From positions 1-64,000 of the forward strand of contig NCSJ02000065.1 of NCBI GenBank assembly GCA_002812745.2: 64,000 bases of DNA. The letters are read 5' to 3'. Positions 35,615 through 47,981 of the stretch are shown here, in pieces; the stretch's first letter is position 1, and each line of letters begins with the position of its first letter. The position numbers and the translations under genes were made by a program. The DNA is from Scytalidium lignicola. Lineage: Eukaryota; Ascomycota; Leotiomycetes. The notes under the pieces were generated by a model. That model worked only from the letters and a program-made list of their open reading frames with translations. It was not told where the DNA came from and searched no databases.

Positions 35615-37447
35615 TCATTTCTCTTCCAGGGTCACTGACTCTGGATCTGGAGACTTCGAGTTATTACTCTTCTCGTGTGTCGTGGTTGGACCACCATGAT
35701 CCTTCCCTTTGACGCTCACCCATTCCATAGTCAAGCCTCCAAGAACTGTACAACACGCACAAGCTAGCGAGACCTTGAACGAATCTTGCAGCGCTCCGTT
35801 GTAAGCTACTAACACTTGTCCTAGGTACTGGGGTGGTACCAGCGATCTTAATTGCGTGGCTCCAGTGTTGACTATAACTTTTGTATCGAGACCTTGAAAA
35901 CCACTCAATTTTGAAGATAGCGAGTGGGTGAAGACTGTCTGCGCGATAGAGACAATTATCGATCCGCCGAGACCCTGACCAAAAAACATGAGTGCCACGC
36001 CTGTCATCACATCATCTTTGCTAAGGCACGTCTGAGCTGCCATAGCAGCTTGTTGCATGCCCAGGCCTAGACCGAAGCCATAGACGACTTCGTAGCCGAT
36101 CCATTTCGGATGCTGAGTGTTTATTTGGAACGTGGTAATAAGACCTGCTCCAATGGATAGTATCACGGTGCTCACTATTAACTGTGGCGTGTAGTATCCG
36201 GTTTTGGTTGTCAATCCTCCAGATATAATACTTGCCACGACAAGTGACAGAATTAGAGGGAGGATATCCAAGCCTGACGTTATTGCACTAACACCTTTTA
36301 TAGCCTGGAAGTAGAGGGGAAGGTAATAGATCATAGACAACATAGTGCCGCCTGAGAAGAATGAAAAGTAGAAGCCGGATGCTACGCTTCGCTGTTTAAT
36401 AATCCGGATAGGGACAGTGGCGTTATCTCCCTGTTTAAATTGATCATAGATAAATATAGCTAGTAGGATACCGGCCAGGATGAACAAAACTATGATTCGA
36501 GCATTCTTCCAGGCATATGTTGTCCCACCCCATTGCAATGCCAACAATAAGCACACAATCCCGGGAAGGAAGACAATTGTTCCGTAGGGATCCAGCCTAA
36601 TGATTTTGTTTTTCAGCGGAACGTTGGATTTCTTAGACTTAACTTGGAGAATGAAGATCAAGATGAAGACAACTAGAGCCCCACATGGTAAGTTTATATA
36701 AAAACACCATCTCCAAGTAACCTTTGTTGTAAAAACTCCACCGAGAAGAGGACCGGCGACTGATGCTATTCCGAATACGGCCCCAAAGATGCCCTGGAAC
36801 ATGGGCCGCTTATGGAGGGGAATGGTTATCACCATAATGATTATCACGCCGCTGAATATCCCGGCTGCACCCACACCAGCTACACTGATCATTAGTTATG
36901 CACTAGATAAATCATTGGCCTGTGATATACTTACCAATAGCTCGACCAACAATGAAAACATGGGAACTCGGAGCAGCACCACATATTGCCGACTGCAACT
37001 AATTAGAACATATTCAATCCCTTTCGATTCCGGAACTCACACCAATCTCGAAGATTCCAATAGCACCCAAGAGAACCCATTTAGGGGAATAGAAGGTAAA
37101 TATTCGGCCGTAAATGAGTTGAAAGGCAGAACTTGTTAGAATATAAGCACTTGCATACCAGCCTACATCACCTATTGAGTGGAATTCATCCGTGATGCGG
37201 GGAATAGCTGTTCCAATGATTGTTCTGTCCTAAAACATGCAGTTAAAATCTGATAGGCAAACTTGCAAAATAAAAAGGGGTATACCAGAGCCACGATAAA
37301 CATGGATAAGTAAATAGCGATTATGATAAATATTAGTTTCCGCCATGGAGGGAATTCATCCTTAATTTCCGTATCATCGACTGTATTTTCTTGCGCTATT
37401 CCCTCCACCTCTGGGCCTGACTTGGTGACTTCCATGCTCGAACCCAT
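35615..37447 (-). CDS. MFS transporter, DHA2-like (14-helix) drug/toxin efflux type
   Basis: Proton-coupled efflux pump of the plasma membrane; the substrate is unknown. Four exons (37447-37286, 37229-37041, 36992-36935, 36879-35615) give 557 residues. After a hydrophilic N-terminus, helix 1 is [18 protein letters not shown]. Then come the DHA2 signature [16 protein letters not shown] and WYASAYIL, and motif [17 protein letters not shown] followed by CFYINLPCG. About 13-14 hydrophobic helices can be counted. The acceptor for exon 4 is GTGTAG, one of two nearby AGs; only this one keeps frame. The gene is divergent from a Zn2Cys6 regulator, an arrangement common for regulated pumps. Confidence 0.9.
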
Positions 37448-38144
37448 GATTATCCGCCGAGTAGGCTCAAATTGGAGTAGCAAAGCATATCCTGAGAAAC
37501 AGAATGCAAACTTGGAACATGATTAAACAGCTCTACAGCTTTTGAAGTGTCCAGGTGACTAGCTGTTTTAATGGCCATATACGGACGGATAAATTGCCCG
37601 CGCCACGACCACGCATTTCTCCATAACGGTTTACTGTGTAGATAAGATCGGGGTTCAAGTTTCCCCATGATTATGTGAATAATGAACCTATAGATACTGT
37701 AGCCTAAACTCCACATCTAGAATCGAATGACAAGGTAGACAGAACTTTGATGCGTGCATCCTCCTCGATATAGAGATCTAATTGCTCGGCCGCGACGGAG
37801 GTAACTTTATAGTTTCGGGACCGAGATGGGCTTCGTGAAGGGACAATGTCGGTAAATAGCTGTGATTTACCTGGTATTGCCCACCGCGGATTTGCGAGCA
37901 AGTGTTTGGCTGTTTCTCTGAGGGAACTACTGCTCTTTGTTCTTCTTGCATCATAGAAATAAATTTTGAATTTTGCCAGTCCTTGTTGGCACCGAGCAGG
38001 ACAGTGTTGCAGGGCTGCGGTATGGCGAAACGAAGACGTGAACGTAGCCTAGACCTTCCCTTCTTGGTCGGCGCTACCCGAATCGGTGACCACGCTTTCC
38101 CTCTACATCTGGATCGATCATATATAAACTCCGCTCCTACAAGA
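37448..38144. promoter_or_regulatory. divergent promoter of MFS pump and Zn2Cys6 regulator
   Basis: Shared upstream region. It contains a CGGCCG palindrome with a nearby CGACGG (about 37787-37800), i.e. CGG half-sites of the kind bound by Zn2Cys6 proteins. A TATATAAA box lies at about 38120-38127. If that TATA is used for the regulator, its transcript would start very close to the ATG at 38145, so an upstream start (ATG 38022) with another TSS remains possible. Autoregulation is inferred only. Confidence 0.4.
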
Positions 38145-40418
38145 ATGTTAACGGCGGCGGCGGCTTCATCTTCAGAGCACCAACCTTCTTCTTCTCAACC
38201 GCAAGTCATTGTGGAAAAGATCACTCGTGGTCACTCTTGTATTCTCTGTCAGCAGAGAAAGGTTCGCTGCGACAGGGCAAAGCCATGTTCTAACTGCATA
38301 AAAGCAAAGGCAGAATGTATCCATAGGGCGCCGATACCACCTCGTCGTAGGAAGAAGAAGAGTTCTGAGGCGAATCTTGTGGCGAGGTTGAAGAAAGCAG
38401 AAGAATTATTGAGAAAGCATGGCGTGCCATTTGAGTATGACAATGTTGAGGAAGAGGCAGAGATGGCCCTCCCTTTTTCTCCAAAATCGAATCCTGTCAA
38501 AGGTACCTTGCTCGCTGAGAGAGGAAACTCCAGGCTTATAGAAAAGTATGTACTCTAACTTATATAAGCACACCAAGAGGATAAAGTTAACTCATATTGA
38601 TGATCATAGCCCTCTGTGGGTGAACTTGAAGGAGGAAATTCAAGAATCAAGTGGAGCTCTTCAAGATTTTTCATCGGATGACGAGTCCGATACACGAGGT
38701 TATCCTGATGCCAGCTCTATACTCATCATTCAACGTAGCTACTCTGAAGACCTCCTTTCTCTTCATCCAGAGCCAGTGCATATCTTCAAGCTATGGCAGA
38801 CTTTTCTGGTTAACGTCAATCCTCTGATCAAGATCTTTCATGCGCCAACCGTCCAGCAGACTATCCTTGATTCGAGCTGTGATTTAGAAAATGTGCCGAA
38901 GACCTCTGAGGCCTTAATGTTTTCTATTTATTTACTGGCAGTCACTTCTTTAAACAATGAAGAGTGTGAGAATACCTACGGAGAATCTAGGGAGTCACTC
39001 ATTACGAAGTACTGTTATGCAACGCAACAAGCCTTAATTAATGCAAATTACCTTAAATCTCTCAGCATAGCTGTTCTCCAAGCCTACACGTTGTTTCTCG
39101 TGAGTTTTACTCTCATCCGATTTCCAACAGGTAATTGCATATTTGCTAAGTTGAACAGCTCTCTCTACAAAAGAATCATGATCCTCACTCCTTCTGGATC
39201 CTAAGTGGCTCGGCCGTTCGGATAGCCCAAAGACTTGGGCTACACCATGATGGGTCCACACAAAATATACCTCCTTTCGAATCTGAGATGCGAAGAAGGC
39301 TCTGGTGGCAGATTATCTCCATCGACTTCCGAGCCGGAAGGCTCTCCGGATCAGGATTCCCCAGTTGGATCCACCAATACAATACAAAGCTTCCATCTAA
39401 CATCAGTGACAGTGATTTGAGCCCTACTATGACCGAATTGCCATCTGAACGTCTTGGGGCTACTGAGATGCTCTACTGCTCTCTCCGCTATGAATTGTCA
39501 TTAGCGATTCGTGAAATGATCATGATCCGCAAGGGAGAGAAGAATAACTGGATTGCAGACACCGACCTCACACATGCAATGAATGCAGCAAAAGACAAGG
39601 TTGTTGATGAATTAGAAGCTCGATTTCAGAAAAGATATATTAATTTCTGCGATCCATCAATCCCTCTACATTATATCACTATTAATACTGCCAGATCCAT
39701 GATTTGTAACATGCGTCTCATGGGTACTTACGGGTGTAAAACCCAAGAGCAGCATGCCAAAATGCCACAGGAGGAGAGGGACTCAATCTTCGCTCAATCT
39801 CTCAAGTTATTAGAATACGATACCCTCTGCTTTTCCAACTCAATTGTCCAAGGATACCTCTGGTATATCGAGTCGTATTTCCAATTCGACGCTTTAATCT
39901 ATCTGCTTGGTGAACTACGAAGTCGGACGACGGGTGATATGGTTGACAAAGCGTGGCAGCAGATCAAGCTCTATTATGGTTTTCATCCCGAGCTGATTAC
40001 GGATACGAAGAACTATCTCTACTTGGCGCTTGGGAATATGACCGTTAAGGCATGGGCTAAAAAGGAGGAGGCCATGAGCGTGCTTCTTGGATCAACCCAG
40101 CTTGAGCCTCCACCGCGATATATCTCCATATTACGATCACAGCGGAATGGAACACAGCGTCAGACAAAAGTAGTTATCCCCTCAAATCAACAGACAACTA
40201 ACCAGCCTACGAACTTGCCAATAGCAAACCAATCTTTTGAACGTACATACACAACCAATTCCTTTCAAGAACCTAGTTTCTCAAATCCTACAGATTCTTG
40301 GAGCAACCTGGATTTTTCCAGTCTTAATGCGAGTACGCCTGATCCTAGTAGTACCGACTCCATGGAATGGTCATATTGGCAGACTTTGATACATGGAGAA
40401 TTTCCCACCTTTCACTGA
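38145..40418 (+). CDS. Zn2Cys6 transcription factor, divergent to the MFS pump
   Basis: Fungal binuclear-cluster regulator, likely of the adjacent transporter. Three exons (38145-38545, 38610-39099, 39159-40418) give 716 residues. An in-frame ATG at 38022 would add 41. The zinc cluster is complete: Cys 32, 35, 42, 48, 51 and 58 in CILCQQRKVRCDRAKPCSNC and the following KAKAEC, followed by a basic linker (PPRRRKKKSS) and a short coiled coil. The middle homology region reads HDPHSFWILSGSAVRIAQRL and EMRRRLWWQIISIDFRAGRL, the fungal-specific TF domain. The second intron is placed so that LFL joins LSLQKNHDPHSFW; the alternative AACAG acceptor breaks frame. The C-terminus is Asn/Ser/Thr-rich. Confidence 0.88.
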
Positions 40419-43083
40419 ACGTGTTTGGTGTGACGTTAATGCCACATGTAAGATTTAGTTATGTCAACTACGTCAGAATACAGTTACAAGTAAATGATAT
40501 AGTGATACTGTATGACGGTTAGTCTATTCAAGTTAGTTCTTTAAAATAAAATCATGACAAAATTCTTCATGCCGATTTCTTTATATGTACAGTTCTTCCT
40601 AAAACCATGCATCTTTCGGTGAGAAGGAAAAAGCACCTTGGTCTTATTCAAATAGGGTCTCTATTGCAACGACAAAATACCCATTTGCACTGCCACCATC
40701 AGGGGATGTAGAGGTCGAGGGCATGGAAGCTAGTACACGGCAGATATTATGCGGCATTTTCTTTCTTTCTTTCTGGTTGCTCGGTAGTGCAAGACCAGGT
40801 ATTCAAGGGTATGTAGAGCCGAGGGCTTTCTCAAATACAGTACTGCCCCCCCGGCTATGTGAAAGGGGGCGGGTTGCCAGGGGTGGAATATAAGGCTGAG
40901 ACAGACGTCTGCATTGAATTTGAGTTTCAGGGGAGTTTACCACTCTGTTCGCTCGATAAATCTGGTTTTGATATGAAAAGTGCTTTTAGTCAGTGTCCTT
41001 GATGGATTACGGAGATTTCTTCTGCAAGTATTTAAGATTTGTAGGTCAGCTTTAGTACAGTAATGAATCGACAAGGGAAAAAGATTTCCTATTTAAGTAA
41101 ATGACTTCTACTCTTACCCGGTGACAAACAGTCTCTATCTTACTAGGACGGCTTACATAGTACAATATATTATTCTTTTGGAAAGGTCATAGTTAAAGTT
41201 AGATTTGTAATGATTGATTACAGTACGGTACTAAATAACTCAGCGTGATTTAGGAAAAAGAAAGTTTGGCTTTGGTCATCTCTTGTCAATGCTGCAAGAT
41301 CGCAATGCTCTTCTGGCATGCTGCTACACTTACCGTCTTAAATCCAAGTTGAGCATTCAACAAGTAGATGGAGAGAGGCTAAAGTCAACAGAGTAAAAGC
41401 CAAGTACGGGTACTGTACATATAAATAAATCCTTTACAGTAGGAGAGATGTTTCGAGCAGTAGCTATGTTTCAACTCCGAATATAGAACGTTTTTCTGGA
41501 GACCGAGCCACACACGTCATGCCATGCAAGTCCAGATGGTGCCTCGTAACTGGGAATGCACGATATCGTACTCTGTACGAGCTCGGATCGATACGGGCAC
41601 GGGGGGGTCTGGCGGAGTTAATTCCAGCAGTGCCGGTAGCGAGTGCGAAAATAATGTGCGGTATGCGCTGGATTACGTCCGTACGGACCTGCGGCCGGAA
41701 GGATTTCAAACCCGACGATCATACTCTACTCTGTAGGGCTCAGCCGTTGAACCAAGTCGTATTATATAAACATTTAAGCTTGAGCCCAGTGGCGAGGACA
41801 AAGGATCGAAATAGAAACCCTGATCGACTCGAGAGTTCCGGCTCCAGTTGCCCTTGAAGGCAGTTCTAATTACTGTGGAGACAAAACGCAAAGCATAGGA
41901 TCATGAGCCCTGGCTTTCCTGAGGAGACTTGGTGTTCCAGATGTCACGGCAAGAGCTTTGTCCATAGGCTAAACTTGACCTGTTCGCTGTCTATGTACTG
42001 TAGCATGAATGAAGTGGGTGAAATGGATAGGGGACTTTATGCACTTATCTCCGGTCGGACGCCTGCTCAGCCTTGCCGTGTTGTATTGCTCCGAGGCTCC
42101 GTGAGAGACGGAGATTCGCACTTCAAACCGTTCCAGGAATGCAATGCGTAGTGACTGACTGACACTCAACATTTACGGGATGAAGATGGCTGTAATTGGA
42201 GATCAGAGTAAATAATGAAATACATCGCTGAGCCCCTTCCAGAGGCACAGAATTCCCCGTCCTTGAGGAAACAACACATCTGGCCTTTTTGCAGCTGATG
42301 ATTCAGCATCGGTTACGATACGAAACGAAACATCCAATCGTCGGCGTCAAAGTCTTTGCGTATCACAAAATTTGCCACGCGGCGAGTCGGCGCTAAGAGA
42401 CCAAGAGGCGTTTCTATTGCTTCTCCTCCGCTCTCACCTTACAGTCGCTGCAACAGCCTGGAGGCTGTGCACAAGGGAATGGATTGAAGGAGCACGCGCT
42501 GAGTTCTCCGTTGTCCGTGGTCTGCTGGGCATGGCCAGACCAAACCGCATCATTCGTCTAGTGCACCATCCTCTCTTGTCTCTTCAAATCCGATAAACAA
42601 ACATTGAAAGCGAACATCAGCTTGATTACCGTACCCTTCCATTGCTCACCAAGGTCAACAGCGCCTCGACTCAGCACCCGATCTCATACTGTAATACCGT
42701 ATACCGTAATAAGCATTCGGATCGACCCTATCCTCGTCAGCACAACAATCCATCGTGAGCCTAGTCGCTATCCGGTTTAGCCTCGCAGAACAGGCCAATA
42801 GCTAGTGGTCCGCCCGATTCCCTTTTCGTCTTGGCGCTTCCGTAGGCCACGCGTCCTCGCGGCCGAGCCTGATTGCGACCTCCAGGCATCGACATAATCA
42901 TCTCATCAAAACCCTCAACCCCCATTAACCTCCTATTCTCGAATTTCCATCACTATTCCACCGCCTAGAAACCCCCATTGCTCTCCGTTTCATCTCCTTC
43001 GATTCGGTTTTACATCATCACAGGCTCAATCGATCGGCAAAGCAACCAGCGACGTCGAATTCAGAGATCTCGTCGGAGGCGAA
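40419..43083. other. intergenic / long leader of the bZIP gene
   Basis: About 2.7 kb with no supportable gene. Short open frames near 41.5-42.2 kb do not look like proteins. Several TACTGTA/TACAGTA motifs occur (about 40506, 40840, 41058, 41217, 41412, 41437, 41998, 42690). The last few hundred bases are pyrimidine-rich and may be the long 5' untranslated region of the bZIP gene. Confidence 0.5.
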
Positions 43084-44961
43084 ATGTCCTCATCAACCCC
43101 ATCCTCCGCAATGTCGTCCTCCAACTCACAAGCAAGTTGTCTAGATCCACTAGATTCGCTCCTTGACTTCTCCGAATATGAGACGGTCTCATACCACTCA
43201 CCTTCGATGACTCCCACAACGAAGCAGACATTCTCCAGACCGGTCACGAGCTCGCAATCGGCACCATCGACCCTCCCTTCAGTCTCACAGCCGACTCTAT
43301 CGGGGCCCAGCCATCAATATGACCTGTATCGACAGCAGACGGGTATTCCTCAAGGGGCAGTTGCATCGACGCTGGCTGTGAACTCATCCAACGCCCACCT
43401 TAACAATAGCTACAACTTCAATGAGGGTTATTTATCTGGTCTTAGTCCTACGGAAGACTTCGTAGACTTTGGTTCTGCTCCCGGCATGACTCCCTTTAGT
43501 GGGGATATGGAGATGGAGACCAAGTTTGAGCCAAATGAACCGGCCTTTTTCTTCCCCGAACGATCTTCGTCGGAATTCGTTGATCCAAGCGCAATTGGAG
43601 GAAGTCTTTCGTCGACGACTACCCTCCCAAGCCAACCAAGCAACGTGGGCCGGTTATGGCCTGGGATGCACCAACAGCAAGCGGCTCTTGCTAAAGCCCA
43701 AGCGCAACAGAAACAGCAGCAACAGATCATCGCCCAGCAGCGACAGGGTTCAGTGGCTAGCCAGTCGCGGCCACGACCAAGGGCTCACCCACCAACTGAT
43801 CCTATCGTGGAGGAGAAGATCACTCAGCTTCTTAACTCAATGAGACAGAGTAGCGTCGCTACTGAATCTACTGACGATCAAACTCCATCTACTGGCACAA
43901 TGTCAAACATGCATCGTACCCGGAAAGACGAGGAAGATATGGATGAAGACGAGAGGCTGTTAGCCAGTGAGGAAGGGAAGAAGCTGAGCAGCAAAGAGAG
44001 AAGGCAGCTCAGGAATAAGGTCTCAGCACGAGCTTTCAGATCAAGAAGAAAGGGTAAATATATTAACTATATCGTCAACTACTTAGCCGAAGACTAACAT
44101 TTCCTAGAATACATTGGACAGCTCGAAGGAGAAATCGCTTCCAAGGTTAACGAGAACTCCGACCTCCGTCGTCAGAACAGACTCCTGATGGAAGAGAATA
44201 CCCGATTGTCAGACCTAACGCGCATGCTACTCTCTTCCCCATCCTTCTCTGGTTTCCTTGATCAGATCAGCACAAACCCAGGTGCCTTACAACAATCCAC
44301 TTCACAGCAGCAACCTCAAGCCCAACATCAGCAGCAACAGCAACAGGTCCAAGCACCCACTCAACAGCAAATACGCAAGGACCCTAACCCGTATGCAGCA
44401 AATCAGCATATGCAACAGCAAATTGGCCTTGCTATGATCCCAGAACAGTCTGTTGACTTCTCTATGCTGGATCTTACCTCCGATGGGTTGTACAGCTATC
44501 AGCCTCAAGTTTTCTCCGTACTTGAAATGCCTGAGACTTGCATCGATACGGACGTTCTATCGGGCAAGGCTTCTCATGCTGATGCCATCAATCCGGAAGC
44601 ATTGGGCGAGGAGAAGACCTGTGTCCCAGTTATTGAGCACGCCCCTGTTGAAGCTGAGAGAGAAATCAGTGAAGCAAAGTCAATCACTCCTACACCGATT
44701 GAGGATGCTGAGTTTGATTCGAATCCTGCATTTGCTCTCTACGTTGATTCGCCTAACCCCACCTCGTCAACAACATCAACTCTACCACTTGAAATCGACA
44801 CTACTCCACTTTTTGGCATTGAACCCGAGAAAGCATTAGCTCGTATTGAATTAGTTATTGTTTCCGAGGATAACTCGATGGATATTGCATCAAGTATCAA
44901 AGTCCAACGGCTTTTTGCAAGCCTAGATGCCATCACATCAAGACTCGAAAATATAATATAG
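43084..44961 (+). CDS. bZIP transcription factor
   Basis: DNA-binding regulator with a basic leucine zipper. Two exons (43084-44053, 44108-44961) encode 607 residues. The bZIP lies across the intron: the basic region KERRQLRNKVSARAFRSRRK ends exon 1, and EYIGQLEGEIASKVNENSDL opens exon 2, continuing with LRRQNRLLMEENTRL as the zipper. An acidic EDMDEDERLLASEEGKKLS stretch precedes it. Both halves contain Gln-rich low-complexity runs. The combination (N-terminal S/P/Q region, LLASEEGKKLSSKERRQLRN, then LTRMLLSSPSF) resembles the MeaB/LziP type seen in other filamentous fungi, but this is from memory and the symbol is left blank. The intron is 54 bp. Confidence 0.88.
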
Positions 44962-45984
44962 AGTCTTAACTTTTGAAGACTGTCGATCAAATGGTTTTGT
45001 ATTGTTGTCGAGCAATTTAGCGATATTTTGGGAATGGGGTTCTGCTATTTTCTAGGGGCGTTGGGCAGGTTAAAGAAAGGGGTTTTGGGATGGATCTATT
45101 GAATCTCAATATTTGCAGTTTTCTTATGTCTTGGTCCTCTCACAACCATCTTGGTTATTTCAATCTCCATAAACGATTTCCCTAGTGGGAATATAATTGA
45201 CGGATAACTCGTCTCAACTGTGTTGGAGTGAGAGGCGATGTAGGCCTCTCATGCACTTGTCTTATTTACTATATACAAAATATATCATGAATTTATGCCA
45301 TACTCTACCTAAATCTCCACTGAAAGCTTTTTGCTGATATGTGTGAATCTCTACAGGTGTGGTATCACTCTACTAGTATGACGCTTAACCTCTTTGTTAT
45401 AGTTGTCGCTTTTGGTCAGAGTGTTCACCCCATCTCAAGACACGGAGTACGACTCGCAAGTTCTATTCTAGTTTTAAGATGTGCAACAAAACTACCTTCG
45501 GCTCCCATAGCGACAACCTTAACGAAAGCCTTAGGTTCCTATATAAACCCAAATAAGCAACTTTCAATCAACAAACAACAAAAGGCGCCATTGTGGCAGA
45601 ATGGTCAGGTCAAATTGTTGTTCAGAGGTGGATAAAGGGAAGTAAATCTAATGTATTGATGTGCTGGTCACTGACATTAGTGGAGATGTAGAGCATGCAG
45701 CCTGTAAATGCAGCTGTAGGGCACGAACTCTTTTGCTATCTTTATTGTTCTTTCTTTTTTTGTTTCAATTAAAATTCTGTTTATTTATTCTTCTTCCAAA
45801 ATTATTTCCCCCCCTTTCCTTGTATATACACGGTTTACTCTTTCCTCCCTGTAATTAAAGTTAAGAACCCATGCAATGAGTCTGCCTTAGTAAGGGCCTT
45901 CGCGGTAAAACTATATACATTCCTCCTAGTAAGTTGCAAATACGTTATCATAGCCTACGTGTTGACTAAATCTTTAGCAGAAGT
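44962..45984. other. intergenic
   Basis: No gene seen. It holds the bZIP 3' flank. A tRNA-A-box-like string near 45590-45610 lacks the other tRNA parts. Confidence 0.45.
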
Positions 45985-47724
45985 TCTCTTCTCCCCAACA
46001 CTTACACATACAAAGCATTTGATGCTGTGACAAAGGAATAGAGAGACCTTGCAGGCAAGGATACTACTTTTATTGCTCCATTTGAAGCCCGCTTTGCTCG
46101 AATCGCATTTATTCTAGATTACGGCCATGCACATTCTGGAATCAAATCAGATAAAAATGTGCCTTCAAACTTAGAGGTACCTTGGGGATTCAGAGGAGCT
46201 GGTTTCACTGAGAAAACTTGCCGAATCTGGATTTTGTCATGCCGTCAATATTCTAGTTTGAGTATAGATGAAATCCTCGAGCTTCGAACAGAATCATACC
46301 AAAAAAATGCTTGGTAACTTCCATCAGCAACTCATTCAAGAAAGCTTTCAGAGTCATATTTTTGTGTGGATTTAACGTTCGCCGAGTTCTTCTTGCTAGA
46401 ATTGGGCCATCTACTGCATTTCATGAATTCAAACTAAATCTGGAAAGGTGTCAGTATGAAGCTTACTTAGAACTCTCAAGTCCTTGGCCAAGATTGTATA
46501 TATTTTGTCCAGAATTACCTTGGAAAATTGGAAATATAAACTGGATTGCCTCTTACCGAGTTGATACAATTGTCAAGCTTGCCGTCTATCATTACAGGGA
46601 TCAAGTTAGTTCGTCCTAGATTATATGAAAGAGTGGGGGGGTTTTGCAAAGCTCGAAAAGAAAATCATGGCGGCCAAAGACTTACCGTTGAGACTTTAGA
46701 TATCAATCTCAGATCCTGGCTTTGTCGAAAAAGCATCACACAAGATAAAGATTTAAAGAAGATAGAGGAAGCAGCCGGATCTCTAACTAAAGGTTTACTG
46801 ATGCTGTTCCACATTTTCCCTCGTTGTCCTCAAAGTAATGGCCAAAGCTTAGTTTTGACATTTAAAAGGAAAGAGAGAGAGAGAGTAACACACTATAACG
46901 AAAACAAAGTCAACACTTTGATAAAGAAGCAAACTAGATTATTGCTCAACTGTATGCAGACTTAAACCAGGCTCGCGAAGAAAATATTCAATAACAACCT
47001 GCAATCTTACAAGATAAAATTCTTGATCACAATGATAGTGCAGATATAAATCTCTTGTTGGACTTTGACAAGGAAATTCAGCAGAGAGACATCCCTGACG
47101 AGACCGATGATTTAATAAAATTGCTAAAAGATTATTTACCAGGAGAGGTAGATGATATAACTATCCAAAAGCTACTTAGCTTCAGAGAAAATGATGATAT
47201 AATTCTTATTGCTTAGGAGTCTAGTAGCTTAACGCTATTTAACGATAAGCTACTTCAGAAGAATCCTGAAGTAGGTCTGGTAGACAAAGGTCCTCAAAAG
47301 CGTACAGCAACATCTTCCCCTTCATTATCCCCTTCACCTAAACATTCTCGTAAGTTAGGTGTTCCAGCGTCTCACTGGTATCCCGCAAGCCAAGTCAAGG
47401 TTCAATGGCAGGAAAAGCACAGAAATGAGGATTATCTTGTTAGATCATCTGACACAGTACACAACCGCGTTCGAGAGGTGAAGTTCTGCTATATACGATT
47501 GCGCTTTCCAGAAAATGTGGATTTTGAGGAGCAGTATATTACTATATATCCAGAAGTCCACGCACCCGGGCACTAAAAATCTTAACGTATGGGTAACCAA
47601 AGCGCCACATGAAGACTTAGCTATCAAAGCGCACGGTACCAGGAAAAATGGCGAGGCTTTCAATATGTACTTGAAGTCTAATGGGGATTATGCTGTTGCA
47701 ACGGCGAATGCTTTCTCTGATTGA
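45985..47724 (+). pseudogene. frameshifted relic of an unrecognised protein gene
   Basis: Protein-like plus-strand segments follow one another but change frame and carry TAA/TAG stops. In order: NTYTYKAFDAVTKE and DTTFIAPFEARFARIAFILD (about 46000-46130), VPWGFRGAGFTEKTCRIWIL (46180), FHEFKLNLERCQYEAYLEL (about 46420), a Lys/Asp-rich part near 46740, IIAQLYADLNQAREENIQ (46940), LLKDYLPGEVDDITIQKLL (47130), VREVKFCYIRLRFPENVDF (47470) and KAHGTRKNGEAFNMYLKSNG (about 47640). Stops mostly fit former CAA/CAG. No family recognised: it could be a dead accessory gene or mobile-element protein. It ends about 260 bp before the tRNA gene. Confidence 0.5.
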
Positions 47725-47981
47725 GTGTTAGAACTAAATGCCTCACAGTTCGGCAGTCGGCCGAGGCGATATGTTCTTCCTCTCAGAGATTAGGCAAAGT
47801 AAGCTCACGGATGAATGAATCTAAGTAGATAATAGCTGTCATACTACTAACTTCTCGGATATTATGTTACGCATGAAGACGTGGAATTCCAGTGGGTGGG
47901 AGAACAGTGTAGAGGGGGTTTAATACTGTGTGACTTTGTGATTGATAGTAATAAATTTAGATAAGCAGGGTAAATTTTAAC

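Noticed and set aside
45585..45625. tRNA A-box-like string (TGGCAGAATGGTC)
   Set aside because: No matching T arm, acceptor pairing or terminator; could be a very old tRNA remnant but cannot be supported.
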